From contig JACCGJ010000344.1 of assembly GCA_013407085.1 (NCBI GenBank), forward strand, positions 35,200 to 99,199: a stretch of 64,000 bases of DNA, written 5' to 3'. Positions 44,601 to 53,950 of this stretch are shown here, piece after piece; position 1 is the first letter of the stretch; every line of letters begins with the position of its first letter. The position numbers and the translations under genes are program-made. The notes below the pieces were generated by a model. That model was not told the DNA's origin. It ran no database searches and saw nothing but the letters and a program-made list of their open reading frames with translations. Source of the DNA: Atriophallophorus winterbourni (Eukaryota > Platyhelminthes > Trematoda > Plagiorchiida > Microphallidae).

Positions 44601-47600
44601 AAAAAGAATCCGTTTCGGAAGTCGGTGGTCCAGCATCCGTAAAACGTGACCAACCAGCGTAACCTATGCAGGTTGATCTGCTTTTCTATATCAACATTAC
44701 TACCGAACAATTTATTTCGAACATCATCGGTGCGTATGCGATTGGAACAGCTAACTCCTAGAATACCGCGGAGACATCGGTTATCAAATACTTGGAGACG
44801 CTGAATGTGTTCTTTACGTAAGGTCCAGGTTTTGCGTCTAACTAACTAACGCATTGTGCTTGCTCTTTTTCTACTCAGACCTCGACTTTGGATACCTTCA
44901 ACTGGCTTTCCTCACGGAATCCAAGGTGGATGAAATTTTATACAAGAAAAGGATGATTGAAGCAGTAAGTCGCTTGAGCGCGTGTGTGTTGGATGACCGA
45001 TTAATTGTGTTGTTTCTTCTAGGCATATCGCTTGGACTGTGAAAGTTATTCTCGCTCAATAGCAAAACTGATTCGGTGAGTTCAACATCTTTGTACGTTG
45101 TCAAACAACAATACGCAACAGTCATATAAATGAAGAGATACGTTGCGAATTTCACTAGGGAATATATTTTGTGGTGCTTATATTCCCATCAGTAATATAG
45201 GTTCTTTTATAATCACCTTGAGTACTTCGCCAGGAATCACTATGTGATCAGAACTCAGAAACTCAGAAAATTGTATGGTAGAAAAAGCATTAAGCTTAAC
45301 AATAACCATAGGATGACAAGGTATTTGACCATCGTGGTTCTTTGTAGGAGCCCTATATAACAGTGGCATTCAAGTATAATTTTGTTTACCAGTTATCCAC
45401 TATTGCAAGGCCCACTGAAACTAATCTCACTGTCTCCACCTGATGACGGCAAACAGCCAGAAACCGGTAGTGGTGTGTAAGGGATGGGGATGTGAGCAAC
45501 ACATTACTTTGGTCATCCATAAGCGCCTCGAGTGCTTGATCAAGAATCACTTTGTGATTCTGTATTTAACCATCGCAATTCTTTGTAGGAGCCCTGTTTA
45601 ACGGTGGTATAGTGAATAGTTTCATATGTCACCATTTTTTGTTCAACGTCGAGAATATATCTTTGGATCAATCTATTCTTTAAGAGCTATGAGTTGATGC
45701 CAATTATTAACCAAAAAAGTCTGTTGGGCAAGCGTTAGTAATGGTGATTGAAACATGACTTGTTCTTTCACAAACACTTTAGTGTAAGCCCAATAAAGCC
45801 AGCGCAAGCTTGAAATTATACATATGTAAACGTTTGACACGTTTTATAAACAATACGCTTGTCGGGCATTGCTCTCGCTATACGTGAGTGCCAGAGTGTA
45901 AAAAAGTTTTACGTATTTTTGTCCTGACCAATGGTGAATAGTATGCAAGTCACCGCAGTAAATCACAGAAAAACATCTGACTAGACACAAGTTCAGTCCG
46001 GTGAAAGTGCGTGAGGTCATGATATAGAGCATGCACCTGCTGCACGCGGTAAAACCGCTGTTTAGGTGAGAGTTGTTTTCTTTACAAACTCCGAAAGTTC
46101 TCAATCGTTTTCGTGTCTGCGTGAGAGAGAGAGAATGAGTGATTGAATCTGCTCATTCTATGATACAAAACACTGCGATATATCGTTGTTGACCTCGTTC
46201 GGTCGATATCAGAAGTAAAAGAATAAGAAAATAAACAAAATTATACTTGAACGACACCACTGTTACATAGGGTTCGTACAACGAACCACGGTGTTCAATC
46301 ACAGAACCCTATGTAACAGTGGCATTCAAGTATAATTTTGTTTACGGCTTTTCCACTGTTTCAAGGCTCACTGAATCTAATCTTACTGTCTCCACCTGAT
46401 GACGGCAAATAGGCAGAAACCGGTAGTGGTGTGTAAGTGGAGGGGTTGTGAACAACACATTACTTTGGTCATCCATAAGCACCTTGAATGGTTGACCAGG
46501 AATCACTATATGATTCTGTGTTTGAACACCGTGATTCGTTGTACGAAACCTGTGTAACAGTGGCATTCAAATATAATTTTGCTTAACACTTGCCCACTGT
46601 TTCAAGGCTTACTGAATATAATCTTACTGTCTCCACCTGATGACCGCAAACAGTTAGAAACCGGTAGTGGTATGTGCGTGCGGGATAAGAAAATAACTTC
46701 GTTCGTGTACTTACATTTTCAGCAAGTGCATGACGATCTCATGCTCTATAACGTTTCATTTGACTAAATATTTTGAATTGGGCGAAACAATATCTCCCAA
46801 ATGTTGCGAAGCGATAGGCAAGTTCTTCCTCTCTGGTTGTGTTCATGTCCTGGTTTCAACTCACCATAGAGTAGATCTGTTGAAGTGCAATCATTCTATA
46901 TTCTGTACACCTGATCATGCCAACGTATGCGGCGCTGTCGTGGTAGGATGAAATACGCATGCGGATCAGTTTGTTCAAGTGGTGTGGCTTTGACTGGTTG
47001 TCAAACGTCACAAAACACAGTGTGAGAATTTAGTGTCCAGACAACACACCGACGTCTTATTCCAATCTTCGCCTCTTATCGCCTATTGTTGTGGAACTAT
47101 GCACCATGCGCTGTGGGAGAGATTGTTACACGGGAATCGGGGCGTTTAATCATTCGAAAAGCTGCGGAGCATGAAACCACTTATGATGCACAACCAACAA
47201 CAACAACAAGGCACATAAAACAAGGGCATGAAAGACTTGATTAAGTAGTTGTCTTTATTGATAACGCAATCGCGGTTATCCAGGTTTGAAACCACTCGGC
47301 CCAGGGCATAGATTTGACGTTGCTTGTTTGTTTGTGCAAATCGCAAGACGGAGCACTCGTGGACACCACAGCAAATCAAATCGTTTGACCAGAGGCAAAA
47401 TTGTAAAACCTGTGTGGATCCGTCCTTGATCACTTCAAGCTTAAACGCTACAGATGAGGGAACAGCGGGGGTATCGAATTTAGTTTCGACCCTCATCTCA
47501 TCGTATTCCTCACTAGAGATGGCCTGTGAAAGTGCGACTGACGTATAAAGGATTTCGTGATCGGTTACGTTTGCATGCAACGCTTGATTACAGTTATCAA

Positions 47601-50165
47601 ACGCACACTGGTCTTAGATGCCCACAAAGTTAGTCAGGGAGATTGTGTACAAGGTTTGCTACAGTAGTAGTCACTTCAACACAAAACTTTCTTAATGCAA
47701 ACTTACAGTTGAAAGTTTTTCAGTGGCGTGTGTCTCATATAGTATCTAACAACCGATTTAATTTCTTAGAATACATGCGTTGACGTGTGTGAATCTACGG
47801 TACGATTTCTACTGACAGGAAGAGGTACGGATGTGGGTTCCTGGGTTCTTAAAAACGGTTCACCTTGAAAAATTCATTGGAGAGTAAATGAACCCTAATC
47901 TCGAAGCTCCATTCTACTGTAGCTATACGCCATCATGGATAAGGCTATAACGTGCTCCTAGCTTTCGTAAAATTCGTTCTAAACTCTCCAGAGACAACAT
48001 CGTCGTCAAAATGTGTCAGAATTGCTGTGTCTTTTGCTCCTGTGTGCTTATGGAGCGGCAGAACTTGCTGAAGGCCAAACAGGTAGCGTCCAATATGATG
48101 TCGTCTTGGTCTACAACTCAGCTAGAATGATAATAATTAGCAGAGTCACAGACAATTTAAATAAAGGCTATTCCACGCGACTGAAAATTGGGCTATATTG
48201 CTGTTTAATGATTTCTCTTCAACATGGATTGACCGATTCAGCATGTCCTGGGCAGCATGACCTTCTTCTCTAAATCAATATTGGAAACAAAATTTTCTTG
48301 AGTAGTGAATGCTCTCCGTTTTCCCTTAATTAATTACTAATGACAAAAAAGTAGTATGTTCACTATTTATTACCTACAGTTGCGAAAGAGCCTTCAACGT
48401 TGACCCTAAGCGTTGGGAAGAACTTTCTATTGACCGTTGGATTTCGATTCACTGTGCAAAGCAGCTTCTTCAAGTTAAGTAAGAGCTCCGGATACATAAC
48501 GAGGATGTGAGGAGAAAAGATTTCAAATCTTTTTAAAGTTTAGCACTATATTTATCAAAATTAAAGATAATTAACAACTTTGACATCTGAAGACCATACT
48601 TCTATGGCTTACGTAAATTAACATGAGACCGACATGCATTATTTTGCAAAACACCGGGGTGAATCTCCAGTTTTCTGGAGACAACAAACAGCCCTTCACA
48701 GACGTCGAATTATTATCTAGTATAACGGTTGATCAACCAAAATGGATCATTTATAGACAGACATAACCCTCTTTCAAGAATCAGTGTCTACTTTCCAATT
48801 CGACATTTGTTGTGCTTGTTACTTAGATTTTATTTGCTGATTCTGTCATAGCCATTTTTGATACCTCTCACCGAAAACGTTCATCAGTCCTTTAACTAGC
48901 AGTAATACGATGTGGGTATATTCTAAAAGATATCGTAAATTTTGGTAAAATATATTCTGCGAATGTATAATAATTTTACTGTCCAAATTGTAACATCTGA
49001 ACATGAACGTGATCTCTTACATGCTTTTTGTGCTTTGGGGTTTTGAATTCTATTGTATAGTGTCCATTTTTATTCCATACCATAGGAACTTGACTTAAGG
49101 CTAGTTATATACTATATTTTTTTCCTATTTCGGTATTTTTCTTACAAGTTAGCCAATAGCTAACAAGAATGTCGTTTTAAATTAGAGTTTTGCGATGTGA
49201 ACTATCTAGTCTCGATTAGATGATGTAATGAGTTGCTTTGTAACGAATCAGCATTTTTCCAGCGCCCCATTACAGAATTCATTTCTTCCGTTTTAGCCTT
49301 TGCTCTAAGATTGTGTTGATCATTTTACAGATGGACACCTTAGGAATTGTCTCAACTCATTGTATGGAGCAGTATTGCTCATTCGAAAATTTTAGAGAAT
49401 TTGTTTTAATGTTTGTGACTACTTAAAGTTGAACCTGATGAACTCGAGTTTTGATCTTATTTGAGTGGTATTTGAAAATTCATTATTTATTAATTTATTA
49501 GCACTGACGTAAACCGGTACCGTTTTTGTGACGTTTATCATTTTAGGAGTAAATATTATTGTTGAATATTTATCTTGATAAAACTTCAATTCATGTATAC
49601 TTACTAACATCTACAGAGAATAAATGAGGATTTATACCAATGTGATGCTGCCATTTCAAAATTTCTTCGTGTGTTAATTACTATCGATGGAATCTTGAGC
49701 TAGTATTCATCCAGAACGGATAATACTTTGACTACACACCGATTGGTTTATTTGAATCATTAAATTACCATACCGCTACATTGATTGGTTGCTTATCCTG
49801 GGAAGTAAAAGGAACCTGATTGGTTAATTAACGCCCAATCAAATGCAAGGATTTTTTCAGTGGAACACCTTACTCCTGGAGCTCATTTTTTCCAATTGTT
49901 TGAACGTGAATATCATTCAAAAAAATTGAAGCAAGTTTACTACTTTTGCTATCGGATGTGGCAAGTTTTCAAGACTATTACCGTGCTAATTAAATCTATT
50001 CTTTCTAACGTGGAAACGATTATAATATGTATACTTTTTTATCGATTCAGATTGAATCCAGATTTGAAGGATAGATTGATAGCGTCGTTGCGGAACCTTT
50101 TGGATGAGCGTGCCCAAAAAAGTATACAGGAATTGCAGCAATTTATCAGAGGACTTCGGCAATAA
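32638..50165 (+). CDS. Periphilin-1/Lge1-like nuclear protein, 3' eight exons (5' end unresolved)
   Basis: Exons: ~32638-32782, 33575-33716, 34028-34269, 34678-35035, 39936-40132, 44879-44964, 45023-45075, 50051-50165 (TAA). All introns are GT-AG and all seven phase joins agree, giving about 445 codons. The N-terminal part is disordered: SESDTDTDTP, RYPPGRFYEKPPFR, SRSNSRSPSPKRK, SRKRYSRSKSHS, basic HRRKKHKRSKHER, then an acidic Ser/Thr region. The last three exons form the helical domain KVDEILYKKRMIEAAYRLDC, ESYSRSIAKLI, NPDLKDRLIASLRNLLDERA, SIQELQQFI. This matches the C-terminal (Lge1-like) dimerisation domain of periphilin: Y-R-x-D-C-E, the K-L-I before a short loop, and E-L-x-x-F-I. In vertebrates periphilin joins TASOR and MPP8 in HUSH, which silences retroelements. 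The start of exon 32638 and everything upstream is uncertain. Confidence 0.75.
35945..36620. repeat. Hammerhead repeat, subfamily 2 (GUC type), about three units
   Basis: Two minus-strand units (ribozyme cores at 35984-36021 and 36214-36251, 230 nt apart) followed by a plus-strand unit (core 36552-36589). Shared blocks are CATTTGCATGCATTT, GACAGTAAGATCAGGATCCG, CCATAACCATGAACCAAAAT and GACCGGTTTCG. Only the first core keeps all catalytic bases; the other two have C3 changed to A. In the intron between periphilin-like exons 4 and 5. Confidence 0.8.
35976..36031 (-). ncRNA. Type I hammerhead ribozyme (GUC), subfamily 2
   Basis: On the minus strand: stem I CTAC/GTGG (one G-U pair), core CTGATGA, stem II GTGC-AAACA-GAAC (one mismatch), GAAA, palindromic stem III ACC|GGT, cleavage triplet GTC. 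All 11 core bases usually required are present. Structure read by eye; activity inferred. Confidence 0.75.
36630..37752 (-). pseudogene. Gypsy-type LTR element: Gag and protease, broken
   Basis: Minus strand from ATG at 37752: MDRLLRPGRFDTDPNAADAT, WEHWYFTFTNFLDTF, a frameshift near 37490, then DETLDQFMQKLRNFAKNCNF, two CCHC zinc knuckles (CFFCGYDRHPRSNC and CKSCGKKGHLQKVC) and protease with LVDTGSSETYIS and the LLGHDFLHSH region. It ends at about 36630 (VEIPFEGIQAPK) where hammerhead repeats take over. RT, RNase H and integrase are missing. Same family as the fragment at 14690-16172, distinct from elements A and B, which have a C-H-C-C Gag. In an intron of the periphilin-like gene, opposite strand. 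Confidence 0.85.
38560..38700 (-). repeat. Degenerate hammerhead repeat fragment
   Basis: CACGACCGGTTTTGTGCTGT then TTGCAATCATTAAGTAG is a decayed core: GAAA has become AAAA and CTGATGA has become TTAATGA. Not expected to cleave. Confidence 0.5.
39590..39830 (-). repeat. Hammerhead repeat, subfamily 1, inactive core
   Basis: One unit with the ribozyme position at about 39615-39650 on the minus strand. The core reads CTGATTA (G8 lost) and stem III ACCTAT no longer pairs. The rest of the unit (GAGCCTTGAAACAGTGG, GTAAACAAAGTTATACTT, GGTTCGTACAACGAACCACG) is well conserved. It lies about 100 bp upstream of periphilin-like exon 5. Confidence 0.75.
40580..41310 (+). mobile_element. Non-LTR retrotransposon 3' end with (GAT)n tail
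   Basis: Encodes HRLPKRIHFAMPHPDWRKSR, GGQTVTWHKQLKTL, RDQISQWLVTLQDM and stops at 40992-40994, followed by a ~300 bp 3' UTR and (GAT)n at 41286-41305. A GAT-rich segment also precedes it at 40590-40650. The same end is present on the other strand at 44080-44830. Related to, but distinct from, the family at 2121 and 12076. In an intron of the periphilin-like gene. Confidence 0.75.
41838..42480 (-). mobile_element. CR1-like LINE 3' fragment
   Basis: Minus strand: RRIFGRFSKQILPRIINTYI, MEYAVQAWSSWLQKDMTLLQ, ATKLVTGLYNRPYEERIATL, RRLRGDLILLFNIL, NCRRFFFAVRVCF, with a frameshift near 42050, then a tail with CTTTGAATTACTTTGAATTA. Truncated at 42480. Nearly the same subfamily as 52385-53410. Confidence 0.8.
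42490..43660. other. Intronic sequence, nothing recognised
   Basis: AT-rich intron of the periphilin-like gene. A possible, very decayed hammerhead-repeat remnant occurs near 42870-42910 (minus) but lacks a usable core. No gene seen. Confidence 0.4.
43820..43945 (+). mobile_element. RTE-like LINE 3' tail
   Basis: GGATGTACATCCACGGTCGA, CATCGACCGAAGGAGGCCAA and an (AAC)n tail, as at 4630, 54690 and 59770. Protein-coding part not recognisable. Confidence 0.65.
44080..44830 (-). mobile_element. Non-LTR retrotransposon 3' end, inverted relative to 40580
   Basis: Begins with (CAT)n at 44080-44098, and its minus strand repeats the 3' UTR and coding end seen at 40730-41305. It extends further 5' to about 44830. 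The two copies form an inverted pair within one intron of the periphilin-like gene, ending only ~50 bp before exon 6. Confidence 0.75.
45195..45620 (+). repeat. Hammerhead repeat, subfamily 1, about 1.7 units
   Basis: The block GAGCCCTATATAACAGTGGC at 45348 recurs as GAGCCCTGTTTAACGGTGG at 45589, a 241-nt period. The left unit is interrupted by a ~65 bp CR1-like tail (AGCTTAACAATAACCATAGG). In the intron after periphilin-like exon 7. Confidence 0.8.
45426..45481 (+). ncRNA. Type I hammerhead ribozyme
   Basis: Outer stem I CTCAC/GTAAG (one mismatch), internal loop TGTCT/TGT, inner stem I CCAC/GTGG (45436-45439, 45470-45473), core CTGATGA (45440-45446), stem II GGC-AAACA-GCC, GAAA (45460-45463), palindromic stem III ACC|GGT, triplet GTA with predicted cleavage after 45469. 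Complete catalytic core. The zero-loop stem III suggests that it works as a dimer, as described for newt and schistosome satellites. Confidence 0.85.
46382..46437 (+). ncRNA. Hammerhead ribozyme, weakened stem II
   Basis: CTTAC/GTAAG outer stem, CCAC/GTGG inner stem, CTGATGA, GAAA, ACCGGT and GTA are all present. Stem II reads GGC-AAATA-GGC and cannot pair fully, so activity is doubtful. Confidence 0.7.
46623..46678 (+). ncRNA. Hammerhead ribozyme, second of tandem pair
   Basis: Starts 241 nt after its upstream partner. CCAC/GTGG, CTGATGA, GAAA, ACCGGT and GTA are intact. Stem II CCGC-AAACA-GTTA is poorly paired and the outer stem I is degraded. Confidence 0.65.
47100..47205 (+). mobile_element. 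RTE-like LINE 3' tail
   Basis: CGCTGTGGGAGAGATTG, TCATTCGAAAAGCTG, AGCATGAAACCACTTATGAT and CAACAACAACAACAAGG correspond to the Cys-His end and (AAC)n tail of the RTE-like family. Confidence 0.6.
47206..47580 (-). pseudogene. Unidentified coding-like segment, weak MAM33/p32 resemblance
   Basis: Minus-strand frame from ATG at 47580 reads ALSQAISSEEYDEMRVETKF, DTPAVPSSVAFKLEVIKDGS, TQVLQFCLWSND and LRFAQTNKQRQIYALGRVV, and stays open to the RTE-like tail. The residue texture looks like a real protein. The stretch TP-x-F-x-(V/L)-EVIKDG ... VL-F-C recalls the C1QBP/MAM33 mitochondrial matrix family, but the remainder does not align convincingly. It lies antisense in an intron of the periphilin-like gene. 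It could be a retro-pseudogene or one exon of an antisense gene. Confidence 0.25.
48385..48485 (+). mobile_element. Small RTE-like ORF relic
   Basis: Frame reads ERAFNVDPKRWEELSIDRWI then SIHCAKQLLQVK and a stop, which parallels DPASWEELALDRSLWRHCVK in the RTE-like copy at 11560-11985. About 30 codons survive. Confidence 0.45.
48490..50050. other. Intronic sequence before the last periphilin-like exon
   Basis: AT-rich intron with no gene or repeat that I can name. Three short ATTGGTT-type boxes occur near 49741-49835, of unknown meaning. Confidence 0.35.
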
Positions 50166-50299
50166 CGAGCTATTTTCACATCCCTGGATTCTTTTTTACA
50201 CATGCGCATAATTATTTTTAAAAACGCGATATTTTCACACCGGCATTTTACAAATACATGATTTGCAGTTTTATCAACGCTTAATCTATTTTGGGATTG

Positions 50300-50640
50300 G
50301 GTAAACGAACTGAGCCTGATCTTACTGTCTCCACCTGATGACGGCAAACAGCCACAAACCGGTAGTAGGGTGTAAGGGATGGAGATGTGAGCGACACATT
50401 ACTTTGTTCATCCATAAGCGCCTCGAGTACTTGACCAAGAATCACTTTGTGATTCTGTATTTGAGCATCGTAGTTCTTTGTAAGAACCCTACGTAACAGT
50501 GGCATACAAGTATACCTTTTTCTTTACCACTATTATACTGTTTCAAGACTCACTGAACCTAATCTTACTGTCTCCAGCTGATGATAGCAAACAGCTAGAA
50601 ACCGGTAGTGGTGTGTAAGTGATGTGGATGTGAGCACCAA
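50300..50640 (+). repeat. Hammerhead repeat, subfamily 1, tandem pair
   Basis: Two units whose ribozyme positions start at 50331 and 50574, 243 nt apart. The first core has GAAA changed to CAAA and should be dead; the second has a perfect 4-bp stem II. It lies about 135 bp downstream of the periphilin-like stop codon, so it may fall in that gene's 3' UTR. Confidence 0.85.
50564..50619 (+). ncRNA. Type I hammerhead ribozyme
   Basis: Outer stem CTTAC/GTAAG perfect, inner stem CCAG/GTGG with one mismatch next to the core, CTGATGA, stem II TAGC-AAACA-GCTA fully paired, GAAA, ACC|GGT, cleavage triplet GTA. The paired changes in stem II relative to the other copies (GGC/GCC) are compensatory, which supports a conserved fold. 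Confidence 0.8.
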
Positions 50641-51059
50641 AATATATTGATATAATTTGTTATTTAACTCTCGGCTTACTATGGCTCAACAGAATAATTT
50701 TCAAATAAATTTTATCCAGCCAGATATTGTTAAGTCAAATTTGCCGAACTCTGTGGGATATAAACAAATCGTACGTTCCATATTATATTTCAAGTCAAGT
50801 TTTCTTTCTTTCTTCAGTTTCCAAAAGTATATCAAGGGCTCATTTACCCTGGTGTGCCATGTAGTGAAATTTATCCGGAATAGTGAAAAGAATTGAAACA
50901 GGCCGAACCCCCAACTGAACACGCAATACGAGGCTTTCTTATTGTACCGTTAAATCGTCTGTATACATAACATATACCAGAGCATTAGAGTAATGTTGAA
51001 AACACAATACTGAGATGTGATTCGTTCGTTTTAAATCATGATTTGTCAAAAATAATGAC

Positions 51060-51190
51060 GTTTGTTTGGACAAAATAGATCACTAAAGTGATGTGTTGGT
51101 CACATCCCCCGAAATTACACTCCACTACCGGTTTCGGGCTGTTTGCCGTCATCAGTTGGAGACAGTTAGATTAGATAGATCACTGTTTAA
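51060..51190 (-). repeat. Hammerhead repeat fragment
   Basis: Partial minus-strand unit containing the ribozyme at 51114-51169 and the CACATCCCC block. Truncated on both sides. Confidence 0.7.
51114..51169 (-). ncRNA. Hammerhead ribozyme, stem I weakened
   Basis: Minus strand: CTGATGA, stem II GGC-AAACA-GCC, GAAA, ACCGGT, GTA, GTGG. The strand before the core reads CCAA, leaving three stem I pairs. Core bases complete. Confidence 0.65.
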
Positions 51191-52384
51191 ATCACCATAG
51201 CGGATTTCCCAATCTCACAATGTTTCGTTATCCTACAGTTTTGATCGTAATTATTGATCGTCATTGATCGGCGTATCAGATCAATCATCGATTTACGTTC
51301 AGTATGGTTTTAGAAATTGATTGAACATTGAAGTAGTTTCTTTAACTCCCACATGATCGTCGTGCTGTTCTTACTTTACTTCCCTCTATGGAACATCTCA
51401 AGCTTGTGATTCCTTTGCAATTTACCTTCGCAAACTTGAAACTGATTTATACTGGACCATTGTATCCACAGTCAGAAAACGACTACTCCTCCACCTAGTA
51501 ACGTTGCTCGCATAACACGTAAACCCATTAGCGTAACACACAACCCTGTGTTGTAAGGGGCCTGAACAATCTTGGTCTTGATGCAAAATGGATGCTCTAA
51601 GTCAGTCGTTACTTTTACACGGACATTCAGATTGCTCAATCTCTGCGATTAACCCATTACCTCCCATAACAGTTCTTATGAGTACAATTTCGATATATTC
51701 AAGCTTGTATATCAATTAATTTAAAGTGAATTTTTTAAATCTCATGTGCATATCAGAGAAATATACCTAATAGATATAGCATGAAGGTTATATATGCGTA
51801 TATACAGACAGATAATTAAGAAATCTGCTATTTTTAAGTAATCTCATATGAGATCGCCGGGAGGTAATGGGTTAAGTAGATAATTGATGAGAAATATTTT
51901 TATTTACTTCCAGATATGTTTCCACGAGTGAATTCGTATTTACAGCATGAGTGTTGTTCGACTTTTGAAAGATGTTTAATGCGAATAAAACTGTGAACTG
52001 GAACAGTCCATTGACCTATGTGATATATGCAGTGAGATTCATGTATCCTCAACTACGGCCGGCCATTAAGTGACGAGTAGCTGATGCTGTTAAAATCGTG
52101 TCTCGTGTATTGACTATCCAGAAGGACTAAATCGACAACAGACATCCGTCAGCAGAGGATTGCGAAGGCTTGCCGCGTCTAGTCGATACAACTCTAAAGA
52201 AACGTTAACTCGCTAGGAAAAGTGTGTGTGTGTGTTGTATGTGTTATTCGACACTTATGGTCAGCCTAAACAAAGAACGCAATTCAATATACAATTGACA
52301 AAGCAATCAATAAATTTGCATGCAATCAGAGGTCGTCATTTTTTTCTATTATAGAAAATTGCAATATTATCATTTGATTTGTTT
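51190..52384. other. Intergenic, nothing recognised
   Basis: AT-rich. Contains CCCATTACCTCCC at 51654 and its reverse complement near 51860, an isolated inverted pair of unknown meaning. No gene seen. Confidence 0.35.
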
Positions 52385-53410
52385 ACAATTTGTTATTCAA
52401 AGTAATTCAAAGTTTTAATGGTCGAAAAAGCAAATACTTTACAGTAACCACAGATTAAAAATATAGGGAATGCGTAAAAACAACAAATGTTTTATCAATA
52501 TGGAAAGTCAGCACGCGAGGTTGGGTTTAGTCAACATATAATTGTCAAGTTCAGCCTTGAACAAGTTCATGCTTGATGCGTAAGTGATATGTAGTGGCAG
52601 AGAGTTCCATAGAAAACAAACTCGGACAGCAAAGAAAAACCTTCGACAATTTGATCTGGAGTGTGGAATAGTTAACTTGTAGCCATGCGATATGCTACCA
52701 CGTGCTTCTTGTCGATGAAACAGGTGTTGAAGTATGTGATCCACTGTATGCAGAATGTTGAACAGCAGGATCAAGTCACCCATGAGACGACGGTACGAAA
52801 AGTCCACGAGGTTTAGAGTCGCAATCCTCTCCTCGTATGGCCTGTTATATAGTCCGGTCACCGGTTTTATAGCGGGGTGGTATACCCGTTGCAGCAAGGT
52901 CATGTCCTTTTGTAACCATGTGGACCATGCTTGAACAGTGTACTCCATTGTTGGTCTGATATAGGTGTTAATTATCCGCGGGAGTATCTGCTTTGTGAAA
53001 CTGCCGAAGATCCTTCTGAGCGATGCTAAGCTTTGGCAAGACTTTTTGTATACAACAGAATACTGCCGTGAAGACTTCAAGTTACTACTAATCCACACAC
53101 CTAGGTCTTTCTCTTGCGTAACTCATGAAAGTTGCCAATATCTCAGAGAGTATGTGAATTCGAAGGTTTACCGACATTTTACAGTTTTGGATGTTGAATG
53201 GTAGTCAGTTCAGTAAAGACCACGTATGATGTGCTTCAATATCTTTTTTAGAATTTGGCGATCTTCTATGGTGCGTTCGCTAGTCCAGACTTTGATGTCA
53301 TCCGTAAATAAAATGATTTTGCTGCGTACGATTTCAGGTATATCGTTAGCGTACACAAGGAAGAGTACTGGCCCCAAGACTGAGCCTTGAGCTACGCCAA
53401 TTGTAACTTG
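52385..53410 (-). mobile_element. CR1-like LINE, 3' half
   Basis: Minus strand from 53410: GVAQGSVLGPVLFLVYANDI, LFTDDIKVWTS (catalytic box Ala changed to Thr), a frameshifted middle, then MWISSNLKSSRQYSVVYKKS, LPRIINTYIRPTMEYTVQAW, YNRPYEERIATLNLVDFSYR, NCRRFFFAVRVCFLWNSLP. The tail carries CTTTGAATTACTTTGAATAA. 5'-truncated. Close relative of 41838-42480. Confidence 0.82.
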
Positions 53411-53659
53411 TTGTATGAAACTTTTATTGAGTCTGATCCTATCGCACGTGAACGATATTTAATTTACCATGAAGCTTTGCACTTCAACACGAGCGATAAA
53501 ATATTTTGTTCATTTTTGATAGAGTAAATTGATAATCTCTCCGTGTCCCGGGCAGTTTAATCGCAAGCGCTGCTTAGGAGAAGTTCTTGTTTCTGATTTT
53601 ATATTCCTCGAAAATAGACCTTTTCTATTTTGTTTATTATGCATTTTCGCTTTGCAAAG

Positions 53660-53950
53660 ACAACATACACAATCTTCCAGCTAATAGTCGAAATAAATGA
53701 GACGGAAGTTCCTAGTCAATCGCCGTTTACCTCTCCCATCATTACTGTTGAAATCTCTCAACGGGGACCAGTACATCATTTCATATATCTTAGTTCAATT
53801 ATTGCGGATAATCCACCCCCACTAGGTACCGATATTCATAAGCGAATTTGAAGAGCGACTGCCATATAATCCCGTTAGCACCTCGTGTTTGAGCCAACCT
53901 CCTGGACAATGCATGGTGTGGGTGACGGGCGAATTAACTTGTAGCGTTGA
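53660..53950 (+). mobile_element. Non-LTR RT fragment
   Basis: Frame reads VEISQRGPVHHFIYLSSIIA, DNPPPLGTDIHKRI, the conserved F-x-YLGS-x-I ... INxRI segment after the RT active site of many LINEs (here YLSS). Ends in stops. A small relic. Confidence 0.6.

Larger units (their letters stand above)
46250..46680 (+). repeat. Hammerhead repeat, subfamily 1, tandem dimer
   Basis: Two head-to-tail units: CCTATGTAACAGTGGCATTC near 46311 recurs as CCTGTGTAACAGTGGCATTC 241 bp later. Each has a ribozyme (46382-46437 and 46623-46678). A short inverted end lies at 46250-46305. Confidence 0.85.
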
